This document shows, one piece after another, positions 46,479 through 56,663 of a DNA stretch of 61,318 nt. Numbering within the stretch: position 1 is the stretch's first letter; each line of letters starts with the position of its first letter. The notes under the pieces are model-generated. The model saw nothing but the letters and a program-made list of their open reading frames with translations. It was not told the DNA's origin and did no database searches. The translations under genes and the position numbers were made by a program. Source of the DNA: Xenococcus sp. PCC 7305 (GTDB taxonomy: Bacteria > Cyanobacteriota > Cyanobacteriia > Cyanobacteriales > Xenococcaceae); contig NZ_ALVZ01000217.1 of assembly GCF_000332055.1 (NCBI RefSeq), forward strand, positions 1 through 61,318, read 5' to 3'.

Positions 46479-47441
46479 ATGAATAATTCACATCATCGAA
46501 CTTGTGGTTGCATCATCCAAGATCAGATCTTGATGGAAATGGTTGAAGGATATAGAGAACGAAGAATTGAAGTTGAACAAGCTTGTCGGATAATTGAATC
46601 CGATTTAGGGGGCACTGCTCGTGGGGCCTTTGTAACAGTGACAATTCCTGTAGTAGTTCATGTTGTTTACAATGCCGCAGTAGAAAATATTTCGGATGAG
46701 CAAATTGCCAGTCAGATTCGGATTTTGAACGAGGATTTTAGTGCAACTAATCCTGACATTTCCGATGTACCAAATTTTTTTAAATCACTAATAGGTAAGT
46801 CTAGCATTCAATTTAAGTTAGCCAAACGAGCTCCAGATGGCAGCTCAACCAATGGCATTACTAGAACCCAAACAACTCGCAGTAGCTTTCCCCCAGACGA
46901 ATTTCTGGCTACAGGATTTATCGAACCAGTGAAGTTTGATTCTAGTGGTGGCAAAGATGCTTGGCCCAGCGATAAATATTTGAACATGTGGGTTTGTAAT
47001 TTGCGTGGTGGGCTGTTGGGTTATGCTCAATTTCCTGGTGGGCCTGCTGAAACTGATGGGGTTGTTATGGATTATCAGTATTTTGGCGATATAGGAACAG
47101 CAACACCTCCTTTCGATAAAGGAAGAACCGCAACCCATGAGGTGGGACATTATTTAAACTTGCGTCATATTTGGGGGGACGATCAAAATTCGGCAGATCC
47201 TTGCAGTGGCTCCGATCTGGTAAATGATACGCCGAACCAGGAATATCCCAGTGGCGGAATTCCGACACATCCTCGTCGAAGTTGTGGTAGTCCTGATATG
47301 TTCATGAACTATATGGATTATACTGATGATGCTGGTATGTTCATGTTCTCAAAAGGACAAGTGGTAAGAATGCAAGCTGCTTTGGAAGGGCCTAGAGCAT
47401 CGCTCACAACGTCGGACGGACTGACGGCTCCTTGTGGCTAA
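46479..47441 (+). CDS. M43-family zinc metalloprotease (pappalysin-like)
   Basis: 320 aa. The zinc site is HExxHxxNLxH: H220, E221, H224 and H230 in THEVGHYLNLRHIWGD. The Met-turn follows in DMFMNYMDYTDDAGMFMFS. Upstream VTIPVVVHVVYN and QIRILNEDFSATNPDI are standard for this group. No signal peptide is visible at the N-terminus (NNSHHRTCGCII), which is unusual for a family that is mostly secreted. Substrates unknown. Confidence 0.9.
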   Translation: MNNSHHRTCGCIIQDQILMEMVEGYRERRIEVEQACRIIESDLGGTARGAFVTVTIPVVVHVVYNAAVENISDEQIASQIRILNEDFSATNPDISDVPNFFKSLIGKSSIQFKLAKRAPDGSSTNGITRTQTTRSSFPPDEFLATGFIEPVKFDSSGGKDAWPSDKYLNMWVCNLRGGLLGYAQFPGGPAETDGVVMDYQYFGDIGTATPPFDKGRTATHEVGHYLNLRHIWGDDQNSADPCSGSDLVNDTPNQEYPSGGIPTHPRRSCGSPDMFMNYMDYTDDAGMFMFSKGQVVRMQAALEGPRASLTTSDGLTAPCG

Positions 47442-47518
47442 AGAAAATTGATACTCTCCAATGGTCATTCTAGATAAGGGGGTAAACTATATCTTTTTAC
47501 TCTCTTTTCTCTCTGTAT

Positions 47519-48301
47519 TTATTTTTTGCCGACCATCTTGCGCAAACGAAATAAAACCCAAATTCCGCCAACTCCAAGTAATCCCAGTGCAGGAGAAAAG
47601 GTGAAAGGTGTTGCTCGGATATTTTCAAAAGTTAGGGGAATGCCACGTGTTGGGGAAAATTCAACAGGCACGAATGGGTTAGCAATATCAGAAGGCATTT
47701 GCATTGCCCGAGTCGGGGACTCACTCACTGGAATATCGTTACTGGAGACATAAACAAAGTTATCCATCCCAAAACCATCGAAACCACCATTGGCACTATT
47801 TAATGTAATGGTAGTAATATTGCTGTCAACCGTAAATCCAAAAAATCGTCCATTCAGGGGAATGCTCCCGACAACATCGGAATCGGCAATTAATTGAGTG
47901 ACTCCTTGACTAGTGATGTCATCAAAATCTGCACCAAAAGCAGTAACTGGCAAATCAAACTTGACCATAAAAGAAGAATCACTATCTGTTTGCCCCAAGA
48001 TCATGGGAGATCCATCAACGCTGAATGCAGGAACATCCATAGCTGGAGCATCAATTTTTTGTCTATTGCCAGTCCCATTGAGAGTAAAATCACCAACATC
48101 GAGATTTACACCATTGAATGAGCTATCGATGGTAAAAGAGTTAAAATTCTCTTCGTTGAAATCACCTGCTACTGCTGACTCCCAAGATTCGCGATCGTTA
48201 AAAGTCGTCAAGGTGAAAGCCTCTGCTGAGGAAACTGCACCGACAACTACTGCCAATGTTGCTAGACCTATGCTAATCTTCGGGAGACCTAGTGTGCTCA
48301 T
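47519..48301 (-). CDS. secreted protein with PEP-CTERM-like sorting tail
   Basis: 260 aa from the ATG at 48301; a TTG three codons upstream is less likely. Signal peptide TLGLPKISIGLATLAVVVGA, cleaved near AEA. The mature part begins FTLTTFNDRESWESAV, a common start of cyanobacterial PEP-CTERM proteins. The C-terminus has PFTFSPALGLLGVGGIWVLF followed by RLRKM: a short motif, membrane helix and basic tail, as in exosortase-type sorting signals. Probable surface or matrix protein. Confidence 0.8.
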   Translation of the reverse strand: MSTLGLPKISIGLATLAVVVGAVSSAEAFTLTTFNDRESWESAVAGDFNEENFNSFTIDSSFNGVNLDVGDFTLNGTGNRQKIDAPAMDVPAFSVDGSPMILGQTDSDSSFMVKFDLPVTAFGADFDDITSQGVTQLIADSDVVGSIPLNGRFFGFTVDSNITTITLNSANGGFDGFGMDNFVYVSSNDIPVSESPTRAMQMPSDIANPFVPVEFSPTRGIPLTFENIRATPFTFSPALGLLGVGGIWVLFRLRKMVGKK

Positions 48302-48456
48302 GATGCTCAAATTTGTCTATTTGATGTTGTATGCATTGATCATGAAAAACCTGCTAGGAAATAACCGTGATCTTTGTAGAGTATTGAGGTGATATTGTCC
48401 CAGTAACCTAAGTTAGTACTGACAAATATTCAATGTTTAATGTTCAATGTTTAAAC

Positions 48457-48499
48457 TCGCGCGTTCCCTTGCGCCTGTCGGCGGCGCGGGGTCGCTCGT
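48457..48499. repeat. hairpin-forming dispersed repeat, copy 1 (before mltA)
   Basis: CGCGCGTTCCC and GCGCGGGGTCGC arms flank TTGCGCCTGTCGGC. It matches the copy at 49716-49758. It overlaps an upstream extension of the mltA frame and ends three bases before its ATG. Confidence 0.7.
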
Positions 48500-48501
48500 C
48501 A

Positions 48502-49662
48502 ATGTTTAAAGCGATCGCAGGTTTAGTTTTAGGATGGAGTTTAGTTATCGGCTTGGGGCCAGAAGTTGCTCTGAGCTTGCCGTTGCAAAGAGTGAATGCG
48601 ACTCAAGAACATAATTTTGGTTTCGATGAACAATTATGGGGCAACCTCAGTAATCCTGGTGATTTACAGTCTTTAATTGATGCTGTTGATCAAAGTCTCA
48701 AATATTTAGCAACCCCGAAGGCAGCTAAGGATTATCGTCGCTATTCAGGAACCGCATTTTCTTTGGATCGGGTGCGTCGTTCTTTGGTTCGTTTTCGTCA
48801 GCTACTCGTCACGGCCAATTCTCCCCAACAATTGCAACAAGCAGTAGAGTCGGAATTTGAATTTTATCAGTCGGTAGGCAAAGATAATCAGGGTACGGTA
48901 GAGTTTACTGGCTATTTTGTTCCTACTTATAAAGCGAGCCCTGTACCGACTGCTGAATATCGCTACCCTTTGTATCGCCGACCTGCAAACTTTGACAATT
49001 GGCGCAAACCCCATCCCACCAGAGCCCAACTAGAAGGCAAAGATGGTTTGCAAGGTCATAAAAATGTTTTGGCTGGATATGAATTGGTCTGGTTAAGCGA
49101 TCGCCTTGAGGCTTTTTTGGTACAAGTCCAAGGCTCGGCAAAATTACAAATGACTGATGGCACTCAGATGAGTATCACCTATGGGGGCAGCACCAATTAT
49201 CCCTACACCAGCATCGGAGGGGAATTGGTCAAAGATGGGGTTTTTCCCAAAGAAGAATTAACTTTACCGAGACTCCTAGCACATTTTGAGGCTAATCCTC
49301 AAGCTTTAGATACTTATATTCCTCGTAATAATCGGTTTATTTTCTTTTATCAGACGGACGATGTCCCGCCCAATGGGAGTTTAAGTGTTCCTGTAACCGC
49401 AGAGCGTTCTATTGCCACAGATAAATCTCTGATGCCTCCTGGAGCTTTAGCTTTAATCCAAGCACCGATTCCCCAGGTAAGTTCCCGCAGAACTTTAGAA
49501 ACTAGTTCGGTGACACGCTATGTTTTGGATCAAGATACGGGAAGTGCTATTAAAGGTGCCGGCAGAGTTGATATTTTTCTGGGGAGCGGAGAGCTCGCAG
49601 GCGATCGCGCAGGCTTATTAAATGGTCCGGGAAAACTTTATTATTTGTTGTTAAAAGATTAG
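48502..49662 (+). CDS. mltA: MltA-type lytic murein transglycosylase
   Basis: 386 aa from the ATG at 48502. The frame opens 23 codons earlier, but that part is a dispersed repeat (RVPLRLSAARGRSS) and the signal peptide (FKAIAGLVLGWSLVIGLG) starts here. The domain is complete: VEFTGYFVPTYKASPVPT, AEYRYPLYRRP, FLVQVQGSAKLQMTDGT, YGGSTNYPYTSIG, and the 3D end with DQDTGSAIKGAGRVDIFLG and its Asp residues. Cleaves peptidoglycan glycan strands. No lipobox is visible, so it is probably periplasmic. Confidence 0.9.
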   Translation: MFKAIAGLVLGWSLVIGLGPEVALSLPLQRVNATQEHNFGFDEQLWGNLSNPGDLQSLIDAVDQSLKYLATPKAAKDYRRYSGTAFSLDRVRRSLVRFRQLLVTANSPQQLQQAVESEFEFYQSVGKDNQGTVEFTGYFVPTYKASPVPTAEYRYPLYRRPANFDNWRKPHPTRAQLEGKDGLQGHKNVLAGYELVWLSDRLEAFLVQVQGSAKLQMTDGTQMSITYGGSTNYPYTSIGGELVKDGVFPKEELTLPRLLAHFEANPQALDTYIPRNNRFIFFYQTDDVPPNGSLSVPVTAERSIATDKSLMPPGALALIQAPIPQVSSRRTLETSSVTRYVLDQDTGSAIKGAGRVDIFLGSGELAGDRAGLLNGPGKLYYLLLKD

Positions 49663-49715
49663 GGAATGGGGAATAGGGAACGGGGAACAGTTTCAATCCA
49701 TCTGCCATCTCTCTT

Positions 49716-49758
49716 GGTGCGCGTTCCCTAGCGCCTTACAAAGGCGCGGGGTCGCACC
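49716..49758. repeat. hairpin-forming dispersed repeat, copy 2 (after mltA)
   Basis: GGTGCG/CGCACC outer arms and GCGCC/GGCGC inner arms surround TTACAAA, forming a long imperfect stem. It shares GCGTTCCC and GCGCGGGGTCGC with copy 1. A short STRR of GGGAACGG-type units precedes it at 49665-49690. Confidence 0.75.
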
Positions 49759-49788
49759 GCTGCCATCTGCATTCAAAGGCAAAGCCTG

Positions 49789-52700
49789 TCAAACCCCTGT
49801 AATGGTAATAGTTGCGATCGCAGTGTCAAACCCGCCATTGCCATCGGTAATCGTGTAACCAAAGCTATCTGTAGCTGATTCCCCGGCAATTAAAGTCTCA
49901 AATTGTCCATTGGGATCATAGCCGAAAGTACCATCTCCATTATTGGTAACAAGCCCTAGAGTAATGGTGGTGTCAATTGCTGTAACCGTGAGAGTATCCC
50001 CATCAAGATCGGTATCATTGCTCAGAACATTGGTGGTAATAAAAGCAGTATTTTCATCGGTGTTAAAATCTCTGCCAAACACAACATAATTTTCTCCCGA
50101 ATTGCTGCCACTAAGATCTTCTCCAGGTGCGCCGATAACTATATCGGCAATACCATCACCATTGAGATCTCCTGCATTACTCACTAATGCTGAATCTCCT
50201 GAAAAATCATTGGCATCAAAACCGTTAAGAACAAAGCCATTATTGCCATCTAGATCAGATAATTCCAAGATTCCTGAAATGCCAAGATTGCCATTGCCAA
50301 ATACGACATAACTAGCCCCTGCTGAAATATTACCGTTGGGGGCTGCTTCAGGAGCCATAATAATCAGATCGGCAATACCATCACCATTGAGATCTCCGGC
50401 ACTGCTCACCGAAGCTCCTGTGCGATCGCCTTCATTAATGCCATTAATCACAAAACCATTACTGCCATTAAGATCAGATAGCTCTAATGTTCCTAAACTG
50501 CCAAGACCAATACCGCCAAAAACCACATAACTAGCCCCCGAAAAATCCCCATTGGGACTAGCTTCTTCGGCACCGATAATTAGATCCTCAATGCCATCAG
50601 CATTCAAATCTCCGGCATTACTGACAGAAACACCTGAACCATCGAAAGAATCAACCCCATTAATCACAAAACCATTGCTGCCATTAAGATCAGATAACTC
50701 TAATGTTCCGGAATTGCCAAGATTACCATTGCCAAATACAACATAACTTGCCCCTGCTGAATTATTCCCGTTGGGGTCGGCCTTAAAAGCACCAATAATC
50801 AAGTCGTCGATGCCGTCCGCATTCACATCTCCTGCATTGCCAACGGAAATTCCTGAATTGTCATCATCAACAATGCCGTTAATCACAAAACCATTATTTC
50901 CATTAAGCTCAGAAAGTTCGAAGCTTCCCAGATTACCTATATTCGCGCTGCCAAAAACTAAATAACTGACTCCTGCTTCACCATTGCCATTAGAATCGGC
51001 TTTAAATGCGCCAATAATTAGGTCGTCGATCCCATCACCATTGACATCTCCCGCATTACTGACTGAATTTCCTGAATTATCAAAGTTATTGATGCCATTG
51101 AAGACAAGGCCATTACTACCATTAAGTTCCGATAGCTCTAATGCTCCTGTCGCACCGATATTAATCCCCCCAAACACCAGGTAGCTTGCTCCAGAACTAT
51201 TGCCATTGGGGTCTGCGACCGATGCTCCGATAATCAGGTCATCAATGCCATCTGCATTCACATCTCCCGCATTGCTAATAGCATTTCCAGAGCGATCGAA
51301 TAGGTCAATGCCATTGATCACAAAACCATTACTACCATTGAGATCTGATAGTTCCAATATGCTTGAACTATTAATAGTATTACTACCAAAAACAACGTAA
51401 CTCTCCCCTGCTGAGTTATTGCCATTTGGAGCAGCTTCAGAAGCTCCAATAATTAGGTCGTCAAGACCATCTCCATTAAGATCTCCCCCATTGCTAACGG
51501 CAATCCCCGCGCGATCGCCTAAGTCAATGCCGTTAATCACAAAGCCATTGCTGCCATCAAGCCCCGATAGCTCAAAACTGCCAGAACTCCCAATATTTAT
51601 ACCCCCTAGTACCACATAACTTCTTCCCGAATTATTGCCCCCAGCATCAGCGTTTGGTGCACCGATAATTAGATCATCAACGCCGTCTTGATTAAGATCT
51701 CCTATACTGTTCACCGAGGAACCTGAGCGATCGTTATCGTCAATCCCGCTCAGAATTAAACCATTGCTACCGTTGAGATCAGATAATTCAAAGACCCCAG
51801 ATGTACCAACATTACCACCACCAAAGACGACATAACTTTCTCCTGAAGAGGAATAATTGCCATTGGGGTCAGCCCCAGATGCGCCAATAAGCAGATCCTC
51901 AATGCCATCCCCATTAAGGTCTCCCCCATTACTTACAGAAGTCCCAGAATAATCCCCCGCATCGATGCCGTTAATAATAAAACCATTGCTGCCATTGAGA
52001 TTAGAAAGCTCAAAATTACCCGAAGTACCAATCTCGTTGCTGCCAAAGACCAGATAACTTTCTCCTGCATCTAACTTGCCATTAGGATCTGCATTGGGTG
52101 CGCCAATAATTAGGTCGTCGATGCCATCATTATTGAAATCTCCTGCATTGCTAACGCGATCTGCATTGTCTTCTATATCAATGCCGTTGAGGATAAACCC
52201 ATTGTTGCCATCAAGTTCTGATAGTTCTAATGTGTCAACACTGCTGATATTAGGATCACCAAAGACCACATAGGTTTCTGAGGCTAACCCTAGAGGCACA
52301 CGGGAATCTCTAGATGCCCCAATAATTAGATCATCGAGACCATCCCCATTGATATCACCCCCCTTGCTAACCGAGGCACCACCATTCAGCACTAGACCAT
52401 TACTGCCATTGAGAGCAGATAGTTCTAATGTTCCAGAATTCCCCACGTTGCCACCACCAAAGACAACATAACTTTTTCCGGGATTGCTATCAGGTGAGGT
52501 AACAGGTGCGCCAATAATCAGATCGGCTATGCCATCACCGTTGAGATCTCCCGCATCGCTGACAGAATATCCTGCGCTATCAAAGGCTGCGACCCCGTTA
52601 ATCACAAAACCATTGCTGCCATTGAGATTAGAAAGCTCCAAACTACCAGAGATTCCGATATTATTTTCCCCAAAGATGACATAACTCGCCCCTGAATCAT

Positions 52701-53619
52701 AATCATTGGGTTCAGCACCCCAAGCACCAATAATCAGGTCATCGATGCCATCGCCATTAAAATCTCCTAGACCACTGATGGCTCCTGAGCGATCGCCTGC
52801 GGCAATGCCGTTAATCACAAAACCATTGCTGCCATTGAGATCAGAAAGCTCAACAACCCCAAAATTACTTATTAAATTACTACCACCAAAGATAATATAG
52901 CTTTCTCCTGCTCCACTATTGCCATTGGGGTCGGCATTTATGGCGCTCACTAGCAAATCATCGATGCCATCTCCATTGATATCTCCGACATTAGTTCCTT
53001 CATTTAAATTGTCGTCAGCGTCAATACCATTGAGAATAAAACCATTACGGCCATTAAGCGTCGCAAGATCGATTTCTCTGGGAAAGGGGTCATCATTGGC
53101 CACAGGAGCAGCAAATATTCCTTCATAGGTATTTTGAGTTGCGCAGCTAAAAGCAATTTTCGGACGAGTTGACTTTGCAAACTTGCCTCTGGCAAAATCT
53201 AGTTCCCAGTTGCCACCTTGGTCAGTATTGCCGACCGGAGTGCTCGAAGCCTGGATCTGGGTATGGGTTAGTTGTTGTAATTTCGTCAGAAATTCTTTTC
53301 CCGTATCTGTTTGGGCGATATTGCAGCCATAGAGAAGAAGATTAGCAGATTGGGAAAACCAGGTTGTCAGTTCTGTTGCGTATTGGGGTAGATTATCGAG
53401 ACTTAATTCGCTATTGCCTAAGTAAATACAACCTGGGGAACCATGACTAACTAGATGAAGGGTATCAATGTGAGGATTGGCTTGTAGAATCTCGGTAATT
53501 TGAGCAATCCCATCGCGATCGCCGTCCAGAATTGCTACTTTTGCTCCCGAAACAATTCCTGTGGCAAGTTGGTGAGGATTAGTAACATGAGGATCGATGA
53601 TTACAAGTAGGTTACTCAT
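49789..53619 (-). CDS. DUF4347 protein with 14 FG-GAP repeats and C-terminal cadherin-like domain
   Basis: 1276 aa. Residues 1-165 are a DUF4347 domain (LVIIDPHVTNPHQLATGIVS, LHLVSHGSPGCIYLG, LLLYGCNIAQTDTGKEFL). Residues 188-1185 are 14 integrin/FG-GAP repeats of about 71 residues, each with a calcium site like DxNxDGxDDL and ending SYVVFG. Fourteen units fit two seven-bladed propellers. Residues 1186-1276 are a VCBS/cadherin-like domain (VLSNDTDLDGDTLTV, DSFGYTITDGNGGFDT). This is a surface or secreted adhesin type common in cyanobacteria. No signal peptide; type I export is likely. Confidence 0.92.
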   Translation of the reverse strand: MSNLLVIIDPHVTNPHQLATGIVSGAKVAILDGDRDGIAQITEILQANPHIDTLHLVSHGSPGCIYLGNSELSLDNLPQYATELTTWFSQSANLLLYGCNIAQTDTGKEFLTKLQQLTHTQIQASSTPVGNTDQGGNWELDFARGKFAKSTRPKIAFSCATQNTYEGIFAAPVANDDPFPREIDLATLNGRNGFILNGIDADDNLNEGTNVGDINGDGIDDLLVSAINADPNGNSGAGESYIIFGGSNLISNFGVVELSDLNGSNGFVINGIAAGDRSGAISGLGDFNGDGIDDLIIGAWGAEPNDYDSGASYVIFGENNIGISGSLELSNLNGSNGFVINGVAAFDSAGYSVSDAGDLNGDGIADLIIGAPVTSPDSNPGKSYVVFGGGNVGNSGTLELSALNGSNGLVLNGGASVSKGGDINGDGLDDLIIGASRDSRVPLGLASETYVVFGDPNISSVDTLELSELDGNNGFILNGIDIEDNADRVSNAGDFNNDGIDDLIIGAPNADPNGKLDAGESYLVFGSNEIGTSGNFELSNLNGSNGFIINGIDAGDYSGTSVSNGGDLNGDGIEDLLIGASGADPNGNYSSSGESYVVFGGGNVGTSGVFELSDLNGSNGLILSGIDDNDRSGSSVNSIGDLNQDGVDDLIIGAPNADAGGNNSGRSYVVLGGINIGSSGSFELSGLDGSNGFVINGIDLGDRAGIAVSNGGDLNGDGLDDLIIGASEAAPNGNNSAGESYVVFGSNTINSSSILELSDLNGSNGFVINGIDLFDRSGNAISNAGDVNADGIDDLIIGASVADPNGNSSGASYLVFGGINIGATGALELSELNGSNGLVFNGINNFDNSGNSVSNAGDVNGDGIDDLIIGAFKADSNGNGEAGVSYLVFGSANIGNLGSFELSELNGNNGFVINGIVDDDNSGISVGNAGDVNADGIDDLIIGAFKADPNGNNSAGASYVVFGNGNLGNSGTLELSDLNGSNGFVINGVDSFDGSGVSVSNAGDLNADGIEDLIIGAEEASPNGDFSGASYVVFGGIGLGSLGTLELSDLNGSNGFVINGINEGDRTGASVSSAGDLNGDGIADLIIMAPEAAPNGNISAGASYVVFGNGNLGISGILELSDLDGNNGFVLNGFDANDFSGDSALVSNAGDLNGDGIADIVIGAPGEDLSGSNSGENYVVFGRDFNTDENTAFITTNVLSNDTDLDGDTLTVTAIDTTITLGLVTNNGDGTFGYDPNGQFETLIAGESATDSFGYTITDGNGGFDTAIATITITGV
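50065..53058 (-). repeat. 14-fold tandem repeat of about 215 bp
   Basis: The coding repeats of the DUF4347 protein. They give a periodic ladder of spurious frames on the opposite strand, which are not genes. Confidence 0.9.
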
Positions 53620-53884
53620 TACGTTTAGACATAGAACTGTAGAGTATTTAAGATATCAAAACCGTTATCTTTGTTCCAAACAATGTAATCATCTTCTCAA
53701 CATAATGTAATCATGTCCTCAACATACGGTAGATTCTTGTTTGCCAATGAATGCAATAGTCTGATTTTGGTTATTGGCGATCGCTAAACTTGGCTTTACC
53801 ACCACTAAAAGACTGAACTAACTTTAAGGAATTATTAATTCTTGGATTAAATTCCAATAGTTTTAGTTAATTTGGGGAAGCCCA

Positions 53885-54646
53885 ATGTTAAGAGTTCTGA
53901 ATCAACTCTCAATTCTCATGAATGAAGTAATAGGTAATTTGGACCCCCTTACTGGTGCTACTACTCAAGATTTTCTACTTTATGGGTCAGGAGATCCGCT
54001 GACAGGAAGTCCCACAGATGCGTCTGGAACTTTGGAGGTTACTGGTCAAGGAATTATTTCTGTTCCCACTAATACAGCTGTGATCCAAGTGGGAATAAGA
54101 GTTGAAGGGGATGCGGCCTCGGAAGTTCAACAGGAAGTGGCTCAACTGTCATCAGCTGTTGTTGATCAGCTCACTCAACTGGGAGTAAATGACCTACAAA
54201 CAATCAGGATTAGCTTAAACCCAAATCTGCAATTTGATCAAGGTCAAAGCACAGTGGTTGGATTCACTGGCACTAATATCCTACAGTTTGAAGTCCCGAC
54301 AGAGCAGGCAGGAGCGACAATTGATGCAGCTATACAAGCAGGCGCTAACTTAATCCAAGATATTAGCTTTACTGCCCCAGAGGCTGATATCAATCAAGCG
54401 CGGATTGATGCACTGGAATTAGCAATTCAAGATGCTCAGATTCAGGCTGGTTCTGTCTTTGACACTCTTGGGTTCCAAATTGTTGATATTGTTGATATTG
54501 ATATTTTAGGGGTTAGCAATCCTCCATCAAATGCTCCTTTTTTGGAGTTTGATGCTCTGGCTTTTTCGGCATCTACTCCTATCATCGGTGGAGAGCAAGA
54601 AGTGATTGCCAACGTTGCGCTGGATATTAATTATGCCCCGTTGTAG
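53885..54646 (+). CDS. SIMPL (DUF541) domain protein
   Basis: 253 aa. Carries the SIMPL pattern: LEVTGQGIISVPTNTAVIQV, GIRVEGDAASEVQQEVAQLS, TIRISLNPNL, FTGTNILQFEVP and ARIDALELAIQDAQIQA, ending NVALDINYAPL. Such proteins are usually periplasmic or outer-membrane. No classic signal peptide is seen here. A GGGGAAG ribosome binding site lies five bases before the ATG. It is divergent from the DUF4347 gene, suggesting a surface-related role. Confidence 0.85.
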   Translation: MLRVLNQLSILMNEVIGNLDPLTGATTQDFLLYGSGDPLTGSPTDASGTLEVTGQGIISVPTNTAVIQVGIRVEGDAASEVQQEVAQLSSAVVDQLTQLGVNDLQTIRISLNPNLQFDQGQSTVVGFTGTNILQFEVPTEQAGATIDAAIQAGANLIQDISFTAPEADINQARIDALELAIQDAQIQAGSVFDTLGFQIVDIVDIDILGVSNPPSNAPFLEFDALAFSASTPIIGGEQEVIANVALDINYAPL

Positions 54647-54795
54647 ATATTTATTTATGGTTAATCTTGGTAATTGCGATCGCTTTTTGTTAATATAATA
54701 TATATTAATTGGCTCCTCGACTTTATGCTCGGCGATGCAGAACCAGAACCTTTCATCTCTGCAAATACTTCTTAATTTTTGAATTTGGAATTGCT

Positions 54796-54813
54796 GGCGA
54801 ATGGCCATTCGCC
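54796..54813. repeat. REP-like palindrome, variant core
   Basis: Perfect 18-bp palindrome GGCGAATGGCCATTCGCC followed by CCTAC. The right arm (CGCCCCTAC) matches the REP-like palindromes at 56942 and 57298, but the core differs and the left arm is decayed. Confidence 0.7.
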
Positions 54814-54932
54814 CCTACTATAATATGTTGTGAACATTATTTAATACTGTCCTCTTTTCTCAATTGCAAAAAACACACTGTCCTTTGGCTTAAATCTTAC
54901 TAATTACTCATTACTTATTACTAATTACTCAT

Positions 54933-55316
<384 letters not shown>

Positions 55317-55421
55317 TCACCACTATAGTATTTCTACTCATGGCAATCATCAAAATAAATATTACTTTAGTTTAAGTTGACTTTTTGCCATGCTCACTAT
55401 TTTGGCTTTTGACTTAAAGAT

Positions 55422-56627
55422 ATGCGAATTTTATTTCTGCACCCCAACTTCCCAGCACAATTTAGACATTTAGCCGCTACTTTAGGTAAAAACAAAAAAA
55501 ACCAAGTGATGTTTGGTACCAATCGCCGCGAAGGTCAGATTGAGGGCGTCACCAAAGTCCTGTATGAAAAATCTCGCACTGCCAGAGCCGAAACTCATCA
55601 TTATGTAAGACCTTTAGAAAATGCCGTTTTAGAAGGTCAGGCTGTATATCGCTTAGCGCAAACTTTAAGAGAAAAAAGATTTTCCCCCGATATTGTCTAT
55701 GGTCATTCCGGTTGGGGGCCTACTTTATTCGTCAAGGATATCTTTCCTAAGGCCAAGCTTTTATGCTATTTTGAATGGTTTTACCGTGCTCACGGTTCAG
55801 ATGCTGATTTTGACCCGAGTGATCCACTAAATGCCGATGATGAGGCGAGAATTAGAATTAAAAATGCCCCGATTTTAATCGATTTGTACAGTTGCGATCG
55901 CGGACTATCCCCCACTAATTGGCAACGACAACAGTTTCCCAAAGAATTTCACGATAAAATCAAAGTCCATCATGATGGTATTGATATCGACTATTTTCAA
56001 CCGATTCCCAATGCGAAATTAGTTCTACCGCGAATGAATTTGGACTTATCAGGAGTTGATGAATTAGTCACCTATGTTGCCCGAGGAATGGAACCCTATC
56101 GCGGGTTTCCCCAATTGATTGAAACGATTTCAATTCTGCAAAAAAAACGACCTAAATGTCATTTTGTGATTGTCGGCAAAAATCGTGTTGCCTATGGGAA
56201 ATCTCTACCTGATGGCAAAACCTACAAGGAAGCCATGTTAGAGAAATTTCCTCTCGATACGAATCGGATACATTTTACCGGTTTACTTCCCTATGACGAG
56301 TATTTAAAGGTATTGCAAGCCTCGACTGTACATGTATATTTGACTCGTCCTTTTGTCCTTTCTTGGTCAATGCTCGAAGCCTTATGTACTGGTTGTTTAA
56401 TTGTGGCCTCCGACACTCCGCCGGTTAAAGAATTAATTCAAGATGGGGTTAATGGTTTACTCGTCGATTTCTTTAAACCTAAACAAATAGCAGCCAGAGT
56501 TATAGAAGCCTTGGATAATCCCGATCGCATGGCGAGAATCAGGAAAAGAGCCAGAGAAACTATTGTTGATAAATATGACCTTGCTAAGTTATTACCTCAA
56601 CATTTGGATTGGATTAAGGGGAATTGA
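55422..56627 (+). CDS. glycosyltransferase family 4
   Basis: 401 aa. GT-B fold: the N-terminus MRILFLHPNFPAQFRHLAAT is characteristic, with YGHSGWGPTLFVKDIFPKAK and a donor domain with VARGMEPYRGFPQLIE, FVIVGKNRVAYGKSLPDG, FTGLLPYDEYLKVL and SWSMLEALCTGCLIVASDTP. ATG start, divergent from glnB. Probably acts on a glycolipid or polysaccharide; the acceptor cannot be deduced. Confidence 0.88.
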   Translation: MRILFLHPNFPAQFRHLAATLGKNKKNQVMFGTNRREGQIEGVTKVLYEKSRTARAETHHYVRPLENAVLEGQAVYRLAQTLREKRFSPDIVYGHSGWGPTLFVKDIFPKAKLLCYFEWFYRAHGSDADFDPSDPLNADDEARIRIKNAPILIDLYSCDRGLSPTNWQRQQFPKEFHDKIKVHHDGIDIDYFQPIPNAKLVLPRMNLDLSGVDELVTYVARGMEPYRGFPQLIETISILQKKRPKCHFVIVGKNRVAYGKSLPDGKTYKEAMLEKFPLDTNRIHFTGLLPYDEYLKVLQASTVHVYLTRPFVLSWSMLEALCTGCLIVASDTPPVKELIQDGVNGLLVDFFKPKQIAARVIEALDNPDRMARIRKRARETIVDKYDLAKLLPQHLDWIKGN

Positions 56628-56663
56628 AAATTTTATCTCATTTTTAGATGTTTTCCTTTTCAC

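Noticed and set aside
50102-53128. A ladder of regularly spaced 64-69 codon frames on the + strand
   Set aside because: They are the antisense reading of the 14 coding repeats of the DUF4347 protein. Their similarity to each other reflects the repeats, not genes.
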